Source: Lepiota brunneoincarnata (Eukaryota > Basidiomycota > Agaricomycetes > Agaricales > Agaricaceae). From it: a stretch of DNA of 64,000 nt. Below the pieces are notes generated by a model that saw only the letters and a program-made list of their open reading frames with translations, made no database searches and was not told the DNA's origin. Positions 9,022 to 21,258 of the stretch are shown here, piece by piece (position 1 is the stretch's first letter; each line of letters opens with the position of its first letter). The stretch spans positions 2,356,001 through 2,420,000 of the forward strand of contig JAEBUN010000003.1 in assembly GCA_023014365.1 (NCBI GenBank), in the 5' to 3' direction. Made by a program: the position numbers and the translations under genes.

Positions 9022-10922
9022 CCCCATAGAGCAGGCCACCATACCCTCTACACCCTTGGTCAGACGCACCAAAAGTGTTGATAGGTCATCCACACCTTTA
9101 AGTGTTGATTGGGATAATGCACCTGTAAGCATTGTATATAGGTCATCTGCACCTTCAAGCATTGATTGGGATAATGCACCTGCAAGCATTGTTTATTCAC
9201 CTTCAACCCCACCTTCACCTTCAACTTCTTCCCTCGACACCCTGTCTACAAACCGAAACAACCCCCTTGCCACCGACTACAAAGAATCTAACAGTTCTGA
9301 CTGGTTGACAACCAACTCCAAACCCAACCTCATACCCCCTCCACCATGGACCATAAAAAGAAAACAAAACCTATACCCCTCACTCATTCACCCTCTGGTT
9401 CTGCACCGTACCCTATACAACCTACCAAGAGAGTTCAACGTTGAACAGAAGACCCAGGATACCCAGCACCCCCAGCATCAGTTCTTCAATCCCTACCCAA
9501 ACAACCACCACCTGAAAGAACTGCCACCTCTACCTGCTCAAAGCTCAGGGAGCTGATTCATAGAACATCTACCCCATCCTCCAGTACTCAACCCTCAACA
9601 AGTACAAGAACTCATGACAACACTTCGCAACAGGAACCCCCAAGAACATCTTCACCCCTCATATCACCACTTGGATCACTGGTACACTCACCACCTCGAT
9701 CTAGTTCCCCTGTACAATCCAAATCATCCAAAGTTAGCCCCACTACTGGGTCTATTCACACTTCCAACGAGGAATCCACAACCTCTGACATTGACAATAT
9801 GGCCTCCTCCGCAAAGATCAATACACCCCCAACCTTTAATGGAGAGACCAACTACTACCACCTCTGGAAGGACGCAGTACAATTATACATTGATGCAAAG
9901 CCTAGTGCCTTTTCGCTGACAAGACCAAGATACAATTTGCCCTTTCATACATGTCCACTGGCCCCACTGCAACATGGAGAGGAGCATTCTTGGAATCAAA
10001 CAAGGAACTTGATGGAAGCCAGAACCTTCCAACACGGAAGAAATTCCTGGAAGGACTTGACACATCCTTTGCCCCAAACAATGTCCCCGCAGATGCAATG
10101 GACAGAATCTGCCACCTCAAACAGAATGGACAATATATCAACGATTACATATCCCAGTTCCAGATACTTGCCTATCAGGCTGACCTTGGAGATGGAGTGG
10201 CGGCAGTCAACTATTTCAAGAATGGGCTGGATTGCCCTGTCGCAATCAAGACAAGTAGCCTCAATCCAGGAAACAAACTCAACGACTGGTTCAAACAAGC
10301 TCAAACAGCATATCAAATATTACAAACTCAACATGACTATATGCAAACTTGAGGAGCTCCCTCATTTCCAATGACTTTGCGCCCTCGCTCATTTAAAGGG
10401 AAAAGAAATGCTTTTACGTGCCATGTCCCACTCCCCTATCAAGCAAAAGACCCTAACACAATGGATATTGACCAACTCGCCAAAGCAGTCTACAACCTTG
10501 ACTTTGAGGAAGAGCCAGATCTACTCACTGAGGAAGCTGATGAAGACAAGGAGACTGAAGAAGACAGACTCCAGCAGTTGGTACAGGAGCGCACCTGTGA
10601 AGCCCTCAATGCAATCCTCACAGATGCCCAGAGAAGGGATTTCAAGGAGAAGAGATGCTTCAACTGCCGCAAGACTGGACACTTTGCCTGTGAATGCCCC
10701 ACCAAGAAGACAATATATTGCCAATCTGAATTACCCTGCAACTTGGATGCCAGAAACTGGTCAAATGCAATATCCAGAAGAAGACAAGCAAGCTATAGGA
10801 AGAAGAACTCCCTATACAACATACTAGAAGACGCAACCAACGAAGAAGTCGAGAACATTTATGAACATTTCACAAATGAATCCAACCACCCAGATGCCCC
10901 TCTGGTTAAGGATTTTGCCTAA
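9022..10922 (+). pseudogene. Gag of W
   Basis: The N-terminal part (9022-9790) is Ser/Thr/Pro-rich. The capsid-like part starts near MASSAKINTPPTFNGET (9799) and, after a frame break near 9910, continues with TWRGAFLESN and NDYISQFQILAYQAD. A TGA at 10350 interrupts. The C-terminus carries the zinc knuckle CFNCRKTGHFACEC (CX2CX4HX4C). It packages the element RNA in family terms; this copy is broken. Confidence 0.82.
9085..9198 (+). repeat. 57-bp tandem duplication in W gag
   Basis: Two adjacent units of 57 bp (19 codons) begin GGTCATC and share TTGATTGGGATAATGCACCT, giving the peptide motif DWDNAP twice. The duplication keeps the frame. Confidence 0.75.
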
Positions 10923-11011
10923 GGAGACTAGCCACCATGTCTAGCCCTCCACAACAAACCCCTTCCTTTCCTTATCCATGAAATGATATTAATGTTGTAA
11001 AACTACAGGAA

Positions 11012-14000
11012 TTGTCAGCAAGTGTAATACATCTACCCTGCCAAATCCAAAATCACAAAATCACTAAGGAAGGACCCAAAAGTGTGGAACTACTTGCCCT
11101 ACTTGACTCAGGAGCAGCAGGAAACTTCATCGACCCTGGAATGGTCAGACAACACTCATTCAGGACAACACCCCTCGATCGACCCATCAAAGTACAAAAT
11201 GCCAATGGATCCATTAATGAAAATGGGACAGCCACCCATTATACAACCCTCAACCTAATGGTTAACAGAAAAGATATGGAGATCAAACCAAAAGTAGTCT
11301 CCCTTGGAAGCCCAAGACTCATCCTTGGATTCCCCTGGCTTGCAGAACATAACCCAGACATCGACTGGGACACCAAACAATTATGCTGGAGCAACAAATG
11401 TTGGGACAACACTATCTTCCAAGAACTCATCCAATCTATGGAACCCGATTGGATCTACAATGACCAACTCAACCACATCTCTACCCTTGAGCCTACAAGC
11501 TTTGAAGAAATCAACTTCAAAGCCTCGGCATTGCAATTCCTTGCTGTACAACATGGAGAAAAGAAGAACGACAACCCAAGAAAAGTCGTACCCACAGAAT
11601 TCCACGAATACCTCCCAGTATTCAGCAAGAAACAAGTGGAACAATTCCCCCCACAACAACCATGGGATCACATGATTGAACTCAAGGAATCATTCAAACC
11701 AATTGCCATGAAATCCTACCAACTCTCCCTTAATGAAGAAAAAGAACTTGACACATTTCTTGAGGAAAATCTTCAGAAAGGATACATTCAACCATCCAAA
11801 TCACCAATGGCCTCACCTTTCTTCTTCATAGGAAAGAAAGACAGAAAGCTATGCCCCTGTCAAGACTACAGGTACCTCAACGAACATACTGTCAAGAATG
11901 CATACAACCTTCCCCTCATCTCACATGTTCTCAACAAACTCCAAGGATTAAGATACTTTACCAAGCTTGACATATGAGCAGGATATAATAACATCCGTAT
12001 ATGCAAAGGAGATGAATGGAAAGGAGCCTTCAGAACACCCTGAGGATTATTTGAACCTATGGTCATGTTTTTCAGAATGTGCAACTCCCCAGCAACCTTC
12101 CAAACCATGATGGACTCACTGTTCCAAAAACTCATTGATAATGGAGGAGTAATCATTTACATGGACGACATCCTCATTCATGCAAAAACAAAACAAGAAC
12201 TCTGATGTCTTACAAGAGAAGTACTCAAGATACTTAAAGACAACGATCTATACCTCAAGACCAAGAAATGCAAATTCAAACACCAATGACTTGAATATCT
12301 AGGAGTTATCATCACTCTGGACTCAGTCTCAATGGACCCAGCAAAGCTCAAAGGCATTGCTGAATGGCCAACACCAACCACCCTGCATGATGTATGCAAA
12401 TTTATAGGGTTTTGCAACTTCTACCAGAAGTTTATACATCAATACGCCACATGGGCCAAACCCCTCAATGCCTTGATGTCCAAAACAAAAAAATTCGAAT
12501 GGACAGAAGAATGCCAAAACACTTTCGATACCCTCAAGAGAAAGTTTCAAAGCAAACCAGTACTAATAGTACCAGACAGAGACAAGCCCTTTGAAATCAA
12601 ATGTGACGCATCCCTATTCGCATCAGGAGCAGTCCTCCTTCAACGCGATAATAATGGAGTTAAACACCCAGTTGCATATTTCTCAAAAGGATTCTCACCA
12701 GCCAAATGCAACTATCATTGCTCTGAACAAGAACTCTTCACCATAATCCGAGCACTCAAAGAATGGTGCCACCACATAGAAGGATCATCTCACAAAACCA
12801 TTGTATGGTCAGACCATGATAACCTTTGCTGCTGGAGAAAACCCGAGGATCTCAGTAGAAGACAAGCTCAATGGATTGCCTACATGCAACGATTTGACAT
12901 TGAAATCCGGCACATCCCTGGAAAGAAAAATGGACCAGCAGATGCTCTCTCAAGATGACCTGACCATGAACCCAAGATGAAGGACAACAAACAGATTGTT
13001 GCCCCACCTGATAAATTCTTCACCCCAGAACAACCACAGCACATCCGTATTATTGACAAAACTACCAAGCATGAAATAAAGGAGCTGTGGATGAAAAAGA
13101 AACAAACTGACATCACCCAAGAAGATGACTCAGGACACCCACACATTCATGGAAAGCTATTTATACCTCAAGATCTACATCTCAGATGCCACCTACTGCA
13201 AAGAGTACATGACTCATCAACTGCAGGACACCCTGGAATTGCAGAAACCACTAGAAAACTCCAGGAGTACGCCTATTGGCCCAGGATGTGATCATTTGTC
13301 AAGAACTATGTCCAAGGATGTGGTGCTTGCCAACAATACAAGATCAATTGCCACCCCCTGAAACCACCACTTCAACCTATCCCTGGACCCCATTCTACCC
13401 ATCCATTCTCGAATATCTCAATGGATCTTATCACAGACCTACCCCCAGACAGACCCCATGATTCTATACTGGTCATGGTCAACCAGCTTATGAAGGGGAT
13501 AATTCTAGAACCTACTGTGAAAACTGCCAACATGGACAAGATCACTGAAATCCTTATCAAATGGCTATTCTCTAGATTTGGCCTTCCTGAAAAGGTTCTC
13601 AGCAATCGTGACCCCAGATTCACTGCCAAATCCATGAAAGAATTTTACAAACAACTTGGAATCAAACAAGCACTCTCTACCACCTACCACCCACAGACAG
13701 ATGGACAAACAGAGCAATTCAATCAAGAAATAGAACTATACCTTGGCATCTATTGCTCATCAAACCTGAACAAATGGGTAAAGGCACTTCCACTCCTAGA
13801 ATATGTTCACAACTTAAAGACACATGCCAAATGCTAACATACCCCATTTGAACTCCTCTATGGATCAACCCCCAAAGGATTTCTGACCTCCAAGGAGCCA
13901 ACGAACATTCCAGCAATAGGAGAGAAGTTTAAACATCTTGCCAAGATATGCCAAGAAGCTCAAGCTGCGCATGAACAAGCCAGACTAAAAATGGCTGCAA

Positions 14001-14578
14001 GATATAACCAACCAGATATCAATCTGAAAGTTGGACAAAATGTTTGGCTAGACAACCGCAACCTCCCAATTCAATACACCTCAAAGAAACTGGCCCAATG
14101 CTGAGAAGGTCCCTTCACCATAACAAGAAAACTTGGACCTGTTACTTACGAACTAAAATTACCCATCAAATGGAAGATCCACAACAAGTTTCATGCAAGC
14201 CTCCTAATGCCTGCAGAAGAGAACAACACACATGGGGAATACAACACAGCCCCACCTCCTGACCTTGTCAATGGAGAAGAAGAATATGAGGTCGAGTCAA
14301 TACTGCGCCACAGAAGATTCCGGAACAAGTATCAATTCCTAGTCAGATGGAAAGGATACCTTCCCACCAAGGACTCCTGGGAGCCAGAAGCAAACCTGGA
14401 GAACGCCAAGGAAATCATTGAAGAATACAAAAGGGCCCACAAACTAGACAGCCCCACCAATGACCCAACCACCCAACACTTGAGCAACCACTCCAGACCT
14501 CCCAGAGCCAGACAACGATGGACACCTTCTCATCCAGGAAAGAATCATATCCCTGGCGAACTGCATCACAGGAAATAG
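11012..14578 (+). pseudogene. Pol of W: protease, RT, RNase H, integrase, chromodomain
   Basis: Protease [12 protein letters not shown] (11095). RT with [17 protein letters not shown] and catalytic YMDDILIH (12155). RNase H with CDASLFASGAVLLQ (12600). Integrase with HDSSTAGHPG, LSNRDPRF and YHPQTDGQTEQFNQ (13690). Chromodomain EEYEVESILRHRRF ... FLVRWKGYLP ... DSWEPEANLENA (14280-14420). At least seven TGA codons interrupt a largely continuous frame, for example after KLDI at 11975 and after TKQEL near 12202. Most sit where arginine is normal, so they look like decayed CGA. Confidence 0.88.
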
Positions 14579-14814
14579 CCAACCTGGCCCTGCCGCCGAT
14601 ACCATTGACAACCAACCAGATAGGACCAACAGTCCTTATATCATCCGGCATACCTTCCTTCCCTCCAATCAATCCGAAATACAATCCATCCTTTTACATG
14701 AGGTTCCCTTTCATATTACTGGAACCCATCTTAAACGCAGTCCAGCGATGGTACCCCTGGTCAACACCTGCTGGAAGACATTTACTGCTCTTCTGTATCA
14801 CAAGCGCCTCATCT
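14579..14814 (+). other. W sequence downstream of pol, cut by copia A
   Basis: Continues the W sequence after the chromodomain without a clear long frame, up to CATCT directly before the copia LTR. The polypurine tract and 3' LTR of W are not present. Confidence 0.6.
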
Positions 14815-15205
14815 TGTAGAACAATATAAGATATATTCAGTCTCGACGCGAGAGCTAACTATTTACCTGTAGAACAATATAAGATATACTACAAAGTAGT
14901 CAGTACAGTAATTAAAGGTATTGGTAGAATACTCACTTCAGTCTCGACGCGAGAGCTGAAGTGCGACTACAAGCGAGAGACTATTTATCTAACACTACGA
15001 TACACGCGCTTGTACGTAGACAATAAGCACAATAGCAATAGTGTATGGGCAGAGGAGAACAGTAAGGGCATAGCATAAAAGATACAAAAACGGTAGAGAC
15101 CGTGCAAAAGGAATGGAGCACGGGATAGAGGGCAAAAGCGGAGGGCGCGAAAGGAACACCAGCGAAACGGAGATCGGAACTTGGCACGCGTTTGCGAGCC
15201 CGACA
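14815..15205 (-). repeat. 3' LTR of copia A (391 bp)
   Basis: TGTAGAAC...CCCGACA. It carries a 53-bp partial duplication at its start (TGTAGAACAATATAAG occurs at 14815 and again at 14868). A purine-rich tract (- strand GAAGGGGAG) adjoins at 15206. Confidence 0.9.
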
Positions 15206-15212
15206 CTCCCCT

Positions 15213-18200
15213 TCAAACCGTAGCAAGTCCGAGTTCTCGCGCGAAATGCTTGACTTTCGGCGAGGGGAGCACTTTGGTGAAGACGTCGGCTACCATGTCC
15301 TCAGTGGGGCAATAAATGAGCCGGATTTTGCCTTCTTCGACGATCCAGCGAATGAAATGATAGCGAGCGTCGATATGTTTCGTTCGCGCGTGGTACTGGT
15401 GGTCTTTACTGAGTGCAATGGTGGATTGGTTGTCCAAAAAAATCGTGGTGGAGGGGACGGCAGCGTCGAAAATCTGTGAAATAAGCGAACGAAGCCACAG
15501 GGCTTCTTTTGAGGCATGAGTAGTGGCTACGTACTCGGATTCCATCGTGGATAAAGTGACAATTTCTTGTCGCTTGGCACTCCAAGAAACGGCCCCACCA
15601 TTGACAAGGAATGCGTACCCGGAGGTAGCTCGGCGATCCTCTGCCATGTTGCCGTCGGCATCAGCGTAGCCTTCGAGGCCTTCCCCAGTGCCTCCGTAAG
15701 TCAGCCATAGGTCCTGTGTACCCTTCAGGTACCGAAAAACTCGCCTAACCGCTTCCCAGTGCGCCTCTCCGGGGTTCTTCGTGAATTTCGAGAGAACTTG
15801 GACAGCGTATGCTATATCCGGTCGCGTTCCGAGGGCGGCGTACATAAGCGTGCCAACGGCCTCTTGATAAGGCTTCCGGGCCATGTGAGCAATGTCCGAA
15901 GTCGTTTGAGGCGATTGCTCGCTTGTTAGGCGGATGGCGGGATCCATGGGGGTGCTAACCGGTTTCTCGTTGTCGAAACCATAACGTCTGAGCGAAGCAT
16001 CGACGTAGGAACGTTGGGATAGCATGAGCTTACCCTGTTCCTTATCCCTCTTCACTTCGATTCCCAAGAGCCAGTGGATCTCTCCCAGATCCGTAATTTC
16101 GACGAATTTTCGCACTCCATCCTTCACCCAGTCAATCAGCGAAATAGTAGACGCAACGAGAGTACAGTCATCAACGTGCACCAGGATTATGGTGAGATCT
16201 GGCACCACGATCTTGAAGAATACGCTCTAGTCAACCTCACAGCATGAAAAGCCCAGGTGATCGACCAAAATCTCGCATAAACGTTGGTACCATCGTCGGC
16301 CGGACTGCTTGAGACCGTAGAGGGTCTTCTTGAGGTGGCAAATGCGATGTGGGTGGGTGGTGGATGTGAAACCGGGTGGTTGCTGCATGTAGATCGTCTC
16401 ACCAGGGCCTAATTTCCCGTTTAGGTATGCACCCTTGATATCGATCTGATGGATCTCGTAGTTACGAGCGGTGGCAATTGCTAGGACTGTCCGGATAGAC
16501 GCGAGTCGTGCTACAGGCGCAAAAGTGTTGAAATAATCGACTCCGGGGACTTGAGAAAATCCTTGGGCGACGAGACGGGCCTTGTAACGGACAACATTGC
16601 CAGCAGCATCCTTTTTAGCTTTAAAAACCCATTTCGAGCCGACGATGTTAGCTCCGATCGGTGGATCAACAAGTTCCCACGTTCCGGCATCACCCAACAT
16701 GGCAAGTTCTTCCTCCATGGCCCTTTTCCACAACTCCCAGTCTGCTCGTTTCCTCGCTTCCTGCAGGCTCCCTGGCTCCAGGCCCTCTGTTTCCTCAATA
16801 TCGGCCACCAGGACATGTACATCTGCCCAGTCCAGTTCTTCGGCTAGGGTGACTGCTCGCCCTTCTAGGATGTCTCTTGCCTTGGTGCTTGGGTTTCGAG
16901 CTCGTTGAGGTCGTTGGGGGTGTAGGTCGCCCTCGCTAGGTGTCTCCTCAGGGCTAGCATCGTTTGGAGTGTTGTTTTCGGCAGGATTGACTATAGGCTT
17001 GGTGGGATCGACTGGATGCTGGTCTGGTGCATCTGGTGTCTCGTTTGAGGGGTTTGCTGGGGTGTTGGGGCTGTGTGGGGGGTCGTTTCGAGGCTCGCTC
17101 GCAGGTGAATGCTCCCCTTCGAGCCCGGGACGACCTGTGTTAATAAACCGAAAATTTCGTTCGATTTTTACAGCACCTATGTCCGGAAAATAAATGCGGG
17201 AGCCATTGCTCTCGGCATCATATCCCACCCATCTCCCCTTCTTTGCTCGTCCTCCGAGCTTGTCCCCACCTGCCTGGTGTACCCATACCTCTTCACCCCA
17301 CTCACGTATCGCCCTTAGGTCCGGTTTACGACTGTACAACACCTCGAAAGGTGTTTTGCCCTCGACTGCTCAAGTGCCTGTCCTATTCATCAGCCAGGCA
17401 ACATGGGCAACAGCTTCTGCCCACAACAATTTTGGGAGACGGCTAGCATGCAGTAGTGCACGTGTACGTTCGACGATTGTACGATTTCGGCATTCGGCAA
17501 CACCATTGTGTTGGGGTGTATCGTGTACTGTGAGTTTGGTCTCCGTGCCTCGGGATTTCAAGTAGGACTGAAATTTGGTTGCAGTGTACTCCCCTCCCCT
17601 ATCCAAATGCAACGCCTTAACTCGGGTACCGAATTGTGTCTCGCACCATGCATCGAAATTTTGGTAGGCCTCAAAAACGTCGGATTTGTTGGAGAGAAAG
17701 TCAACATGTGTCCACCTCGAAAAATCATCGATAAACATTACATAGTAGCGCTTTCCCCTCTTCGTCTCTACTCGTGCAGGCCCCCCTACATCAGAATGAA
17801 CCTCCTGTCCAAAAGTGGATGCTCATTCGCCCTCCCATGCCTTTGAAATTGGCAGCCGAGTTGCCTTGCTGTAGGCACATGACTCGCAGAAGAAATCAAC
17901 GTCAGCTCCATCCTCTAGCCTCAGGCCAGCCACCAGACCATCGCGGACAAGTTTCCGGGCTGCACCAGCAGCGATATGGCCCAGCCTTCGGTGTAACATG
18001 TCTAAGCTAAGTGGTTCAGCCACCACGTTTGCTTCCTCCGCTTCTTTGACTAGTTTGTATAGACCCCTTCCGGTCCTTGGAATCTCGGCGATCCGGGTGC
18101 CACTAGTGTCTCGAATTATACATTTGCCATTTGCGAATGTGGTCGTGAAGCCAGCATCGTCAAGACGGCCAATCGATACAAGTGTATAGCCTGCCTCCGG

Positions 18201-19565
18201 TGAGTATAGGACTTCACTCAGGTGGAGTTGGGATGAGGTGGCGCCGTTTGGCAGCTCGAGGACTACTTCGCCTTTTCCAATGGCATCGAATGCTTTCTTA
18301 TTTGCAGCACATAAGGGGCGAGGGGGAATGGATTCGAAGGTCGCGAAACTATCTCGGTAGGGGGAGATATGGTTCGTAGCTCCTGAGTCGAAGACTTCGA
18401 CTCGGGTTGGACTTGTTTGGGTGACACTGGTGATTTCATCCATAGCTACGTCACATTCACCAATATCCAGGTCATCAAACTCACTTGTCGACTCCCCTTC
18501 ACTCCATAGCTCATCTGTGGAGCTGCCTGCCTCAATTTTGGCCCAGCTCGTATCTGTTTCCAAGTCCGATAACTCTTCAACCATGAGGGAACAGTCCTCA
18601 TCATCACTATCCACCATAACGATGTTGGCGCTGCCACCCTTCTTGTTGGGTGGGCTTCCTCCCTTCTCCCCATCTTTCCTCTCGCTGACTGGCTTCTTTG
18701 GGTTAGGACACTCTCTCTTCCAATGCTCTCCACCACAATTCCAACATGGACCTTTTTTCTTTCCTTTTCCTTTCGGCTTTCCACTCCCATTGCTACCCTC
18801 AGCTACCAAAGCGTCATCCTGCTCGGATTTGGCATTGCCGACCCTGGATCGCTCAGGGCGGCCTTGGTCCCATTCATCGCTGATCAGTATGATTAGGATT
18901 TCGGGCTCAATGGTGTAATGGAGGGAACTGTGAAGTCGGGCAGCAGAGAGCTGGTTGGCAGCGTACGTTGATAGCCAGCGAGGTAGGGATTGGAGTATAG
19001 CACTCCTGTAGTCGTCGTCGCTAATTGTGACACCCACAGCACCTAATTCGGCCTTTCGAGATCGGATCTCGTTCAGGAACAAATGTACGTCACCCTGGTC
19101 AGGACATTTCATGGTCATAAACTCGCGACGGAGCCGTGCTTGCGAGAATGCGCTTTTGTAAGTGTATTCTTGCGTTATGGCATCCCACATCGCTTTGACT
19201 GTGTGGTGTCCAGCTGTGACCATTAGCGTGGAGTCTGGGAGGCGTTGGGCAAGCAAGGAGCGAGCGATATTCTCGTTTCTTTGCCATGCCTCGATTGTCT
19301 CAGCAGTGACGACAGGGGCAGTAGGTACTGTGGTAGGGGCAGGTGCTGGTGTAGCAGCAGCCTGGGGAGTAGTGGTGGAAGGAGTGATAGTTGTTTGAGG
19401 GGTTGGGAGTATGGGACATGGTGTGCTGCCGTCGAAATGGCCCCACAGCCCTTTGCCTTGGATCACAGTCCGCAAACGTAGCGAGAAGATCGCCCAGTTT
19501 CCTCCGGACACATCCAACTTCGGCACTGACATGGGGAGTACATCATTTACGGTAGACATTGCCAC
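15213..19565 (-). pseudogene. Gag-Pol polyprotein of copia A
   Basis: One continuous frame of about 1450 codons without frameshifts, broken by three stops: near 17823 (EGE*AS, Arg in B), near 17370 (TGT*AVEG, Gln in B) and near 16227 (EVD*SVF, Gln in B). Order: gag with knuckle CWNCGGEHWKREC (CX2CX3HX4C), protease VFDSGATNHISP, integrase with HRRLGH ... CESC, FIDDFSRW, LDRGGEYT and PQHNGVAECRN, RT with IDIKGAYLNG and LVHVDDCTL, and RNase H with YADADGNMAED and KDHQYHARTKHID. Gag, protease, integrase, RT order is diagnostic of Ty1/copia. Three point changes separate it from an open frame, so it died recently. Confidence 0.93.
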
Positions 19566-19608
19566 AATATATCTGTAGGTTTGATTGTCTTAGTAGCGCA
19601 ACGGGGCG

Positions 19609-19620
19609 GGGCCCATAACC
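19609..19620 (-). other. Copia A primer-binding site, initiator tRNA-Met type
   Basis: On the - strand GGTTATGGGCCC directly follows the 5' LTR. It resembles the complement of the anticodon stem-loop of initiator tRNA-Met (CAT anticodon), the half-tRNA priming known from Drosophila copia. The same 12 bases recur next to the B LTR. Confidence 0.6.
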
Positions 19621-20012
19621 TGTAGAACAATATAAGATATATTCAGTCTCGACGCGAGAGCTAACTATTTACCTGTAGAACAATATAAGATATACTACAA
19701 AGTAGTCAGTACAGTAATTAAAGGTATTGATAGAATACTCACTTCAGTCTCAACTCAAGAGCTGAAGTGCGACTACAAGTGAGAGACTATTTATCTAACA
19801 CTACGATACACGCACTTGTATGTAGACAATAAGCACAATAGCAATAGTGTATGGGCAGAGGAGGACAGTAAAGGCATAGCATAAAAGATATAAAAACGGT
19901 AGAGACCGTGCAAGAGAAACAGAGCGCGGGATATGGAACAAAGACGGAAGGGCGGGAAAAGGACGCCAGCTAAATGGAGACTGGAACTCAGCATGTGTTT
20001 GCAAGCTCAACA
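19621..20012 (-). repeat. Chimeric copia LTR (A left part, B right part)
   Basis: The first ~107 bp carry the 53-bp partial duplication and CpG-rich motifs of the LTR at 14815. From about 19730 onward the sequence matches the LTR at 25278 (for example GGAACAAAGAC and CCAGCTAAATGG) rather than A. It serves as 5' LTR of A on its left and 3' LTR of B on its right. Confidence 0.85.
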
Positions 20013-20019
20013 CTCCCCT

Positions 20020-20327
20020 TCAAACTGTAGCAAGTCCAAGTTCTTGTGCGAAATGTTTGTGTTTCATTTGTACATGGTACTGGTGGTCCTTGGATAGCGC
20101 GATGGCTGATTGGTTGTTGGAGAAAATGGTGGTGGAAGGGATAGTGGTATCAAAAACCTGAGAAATGAGTGAATGAAGCCATAAGGCCTCCTTCGAAGCA
20201 TGTGTAGCACCCACATATTCCGATTCGGTAGTAGATAGAAGTAGATAGAGTGACGATTTCTTGACGTTTTGTGCTCCAAGAAACTGTGCTGCTGTTGATA
20301 ATGGAGGCGTAGCCGGACATGGCATGG
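20020..20327 (-). pseudogene. RNase H C-terminal part of copia B
   Basis: Encodes ESEYVGATHASKEALWLHSL and NNQSAIALSKDHQYH, then jumps to KHFAQELGLATV. Compared with A, about 40 residues between the last two segments are missing in frame. The upstream part of the gene continues past the solo LTR at 21259. Confidence 0.85.
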
Positions 20328-21258
20328 TGTCATATCCATGCCAACTCAGAGTCTAATCACTTAAACTTCGGCTTCTCGATTCCACGTGTGCTCCACACAA
20401 CAACCCTCTGCCTTCCAACTTGGCCCCGACTTGCTCCGACTGCAACCCACTGCCCCAATCACGCAACCACCTCCACACGTGCCATGGTCACCTGACCCTC
20501 GGTGTCTCTAGTTCCAGTCTCCATTTTCCATCCGTAGTCAAGATACGTTATCAGTCTCCATACCTGTACCGGTTTCCATTCCATTTGTAATCTGTTCATA
20601 ATCTGTTTGTAACTATATCAGCCTCTGCTTTGCTCCACACGTAATCAGTACGAGTCATAGTTCGTAAGGCCAGTAGTATATATACTGTAGGTACTTGGCT
20701 TGGTGTTATGATCCGTGCTCCTTCTGTATCCGAGGATAACTGGAGACGGCCTTCAATCACTTCTACAAGGTGTCCGAGACGGTTGGCCTTATAGAGCTTA
20801 GTGGATCGCGCTCAATGAGATAACGAGGGAAGACGCCAAGTTAAGGCAGAGAGGTAAACGACCGCTGTTAACAAGATTAAAGCTTAGGGCTTTAATCTCT
20901 ACTTGTACAGGCCTTATATACCTATGAGGTGCTATATACTCGTTATAGGTTACTTGGCTGTTCTACTGGTTGGACTCCTGAGTCTGATAATCAAATCGAG
21001 CAGCGGACCAGCTCCCTGTTCTCTATCCTCTCCTCTCTTCTGCCTCGCTCCGCTTCGGCCCCGACTTCCTGAAATACGGACTAGGACAGTAGGAGGGCAC
21101 AGCACATATGCTGAGGCCGCAAGTCCAACCCCCTGCCCGATGTACTCCACCTCGGTCCCAAAGTCTACGTACTGACTTTGCCCTGTCCCCCGGTTACCTT
21201 ATATCAAGGATACCACCCTGACCCTCCGCTTCGGTCCTGACCCACACTGGCTCTAACA
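20328..21258 (-). mobile_element. Z-family solo LTR, itself interrupted
   Basis: Begins TGTCATATCC and ends CTCTAACA, the reverse of the Z LTR, flanked by CATGG on both sides (20323-20327 and 21259-21263). Total 931 bp equals 661 bp of LTR plus the 265-bp insert at 20704 and its 5-bp duplication. No internal sequence remains. Confidence 0.93.
20704..20968 (-). mobile_element. Short W-type LTR insert (265 bp)
   Basis: Matches the R/U5 side of the W LTR (compare 37998-38262), starting TGTTATGATCC, but stops at TTCTACTG and lacks the whole U3 with its ORF. The flanks CTTGG and GTTGG look like a 5-bp duplication with one change, so the short form may have inserted as such or been deleted later. 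Confidence 0.75.

Larger units (their letters stand above)
273..14814 (+). mobile_element. W: Ty3/gypsy chromovirus, split and 3'-truncated
   Basis: Seen: a 709-bp 5' LTR (273-981), a self-priming site, gag, protease, RT, RNase H, integrase and a chromodomain, all on the + strand. Z (1138-9016, flanked by TACAC) is inserted in the leader, so the leader reads 982-1137 and then resumes at 9022. The 3' LTR is missing because copia A begins at 14815 and the sequence on the far side of the copia pair is not W. The left flank is repeat X. Many codons are TGA where arginine is expected, so this copy is dead. It is CpG-poor, hence old. Confidence 0.9.
14815..20012 (-). mobile_element. Copia A (Ty1/copia element)
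   Basis: The 3' LTR is 14815-15205, then one fused gag-pol frame, a tRNA-type primer site, and the right LTR 19621-20012. The right LTR is a hybrid whose first half matches A's own LTR and whose remainder matches copia B. CATCT precedes the left LTR but does not recur on the right, as expected if the right end was exchanged by recombination. It is CpG-rich and younger than B. Confidence 0.9.

Noticed and set aside
11970..13850. Reading TGA as a sense codon (alternative genetic code)
   Set aside because: TGA sits mostly where other copies have CGA or CAA, while TGA also ends intact frames such as the extra ORF of C1 and H.
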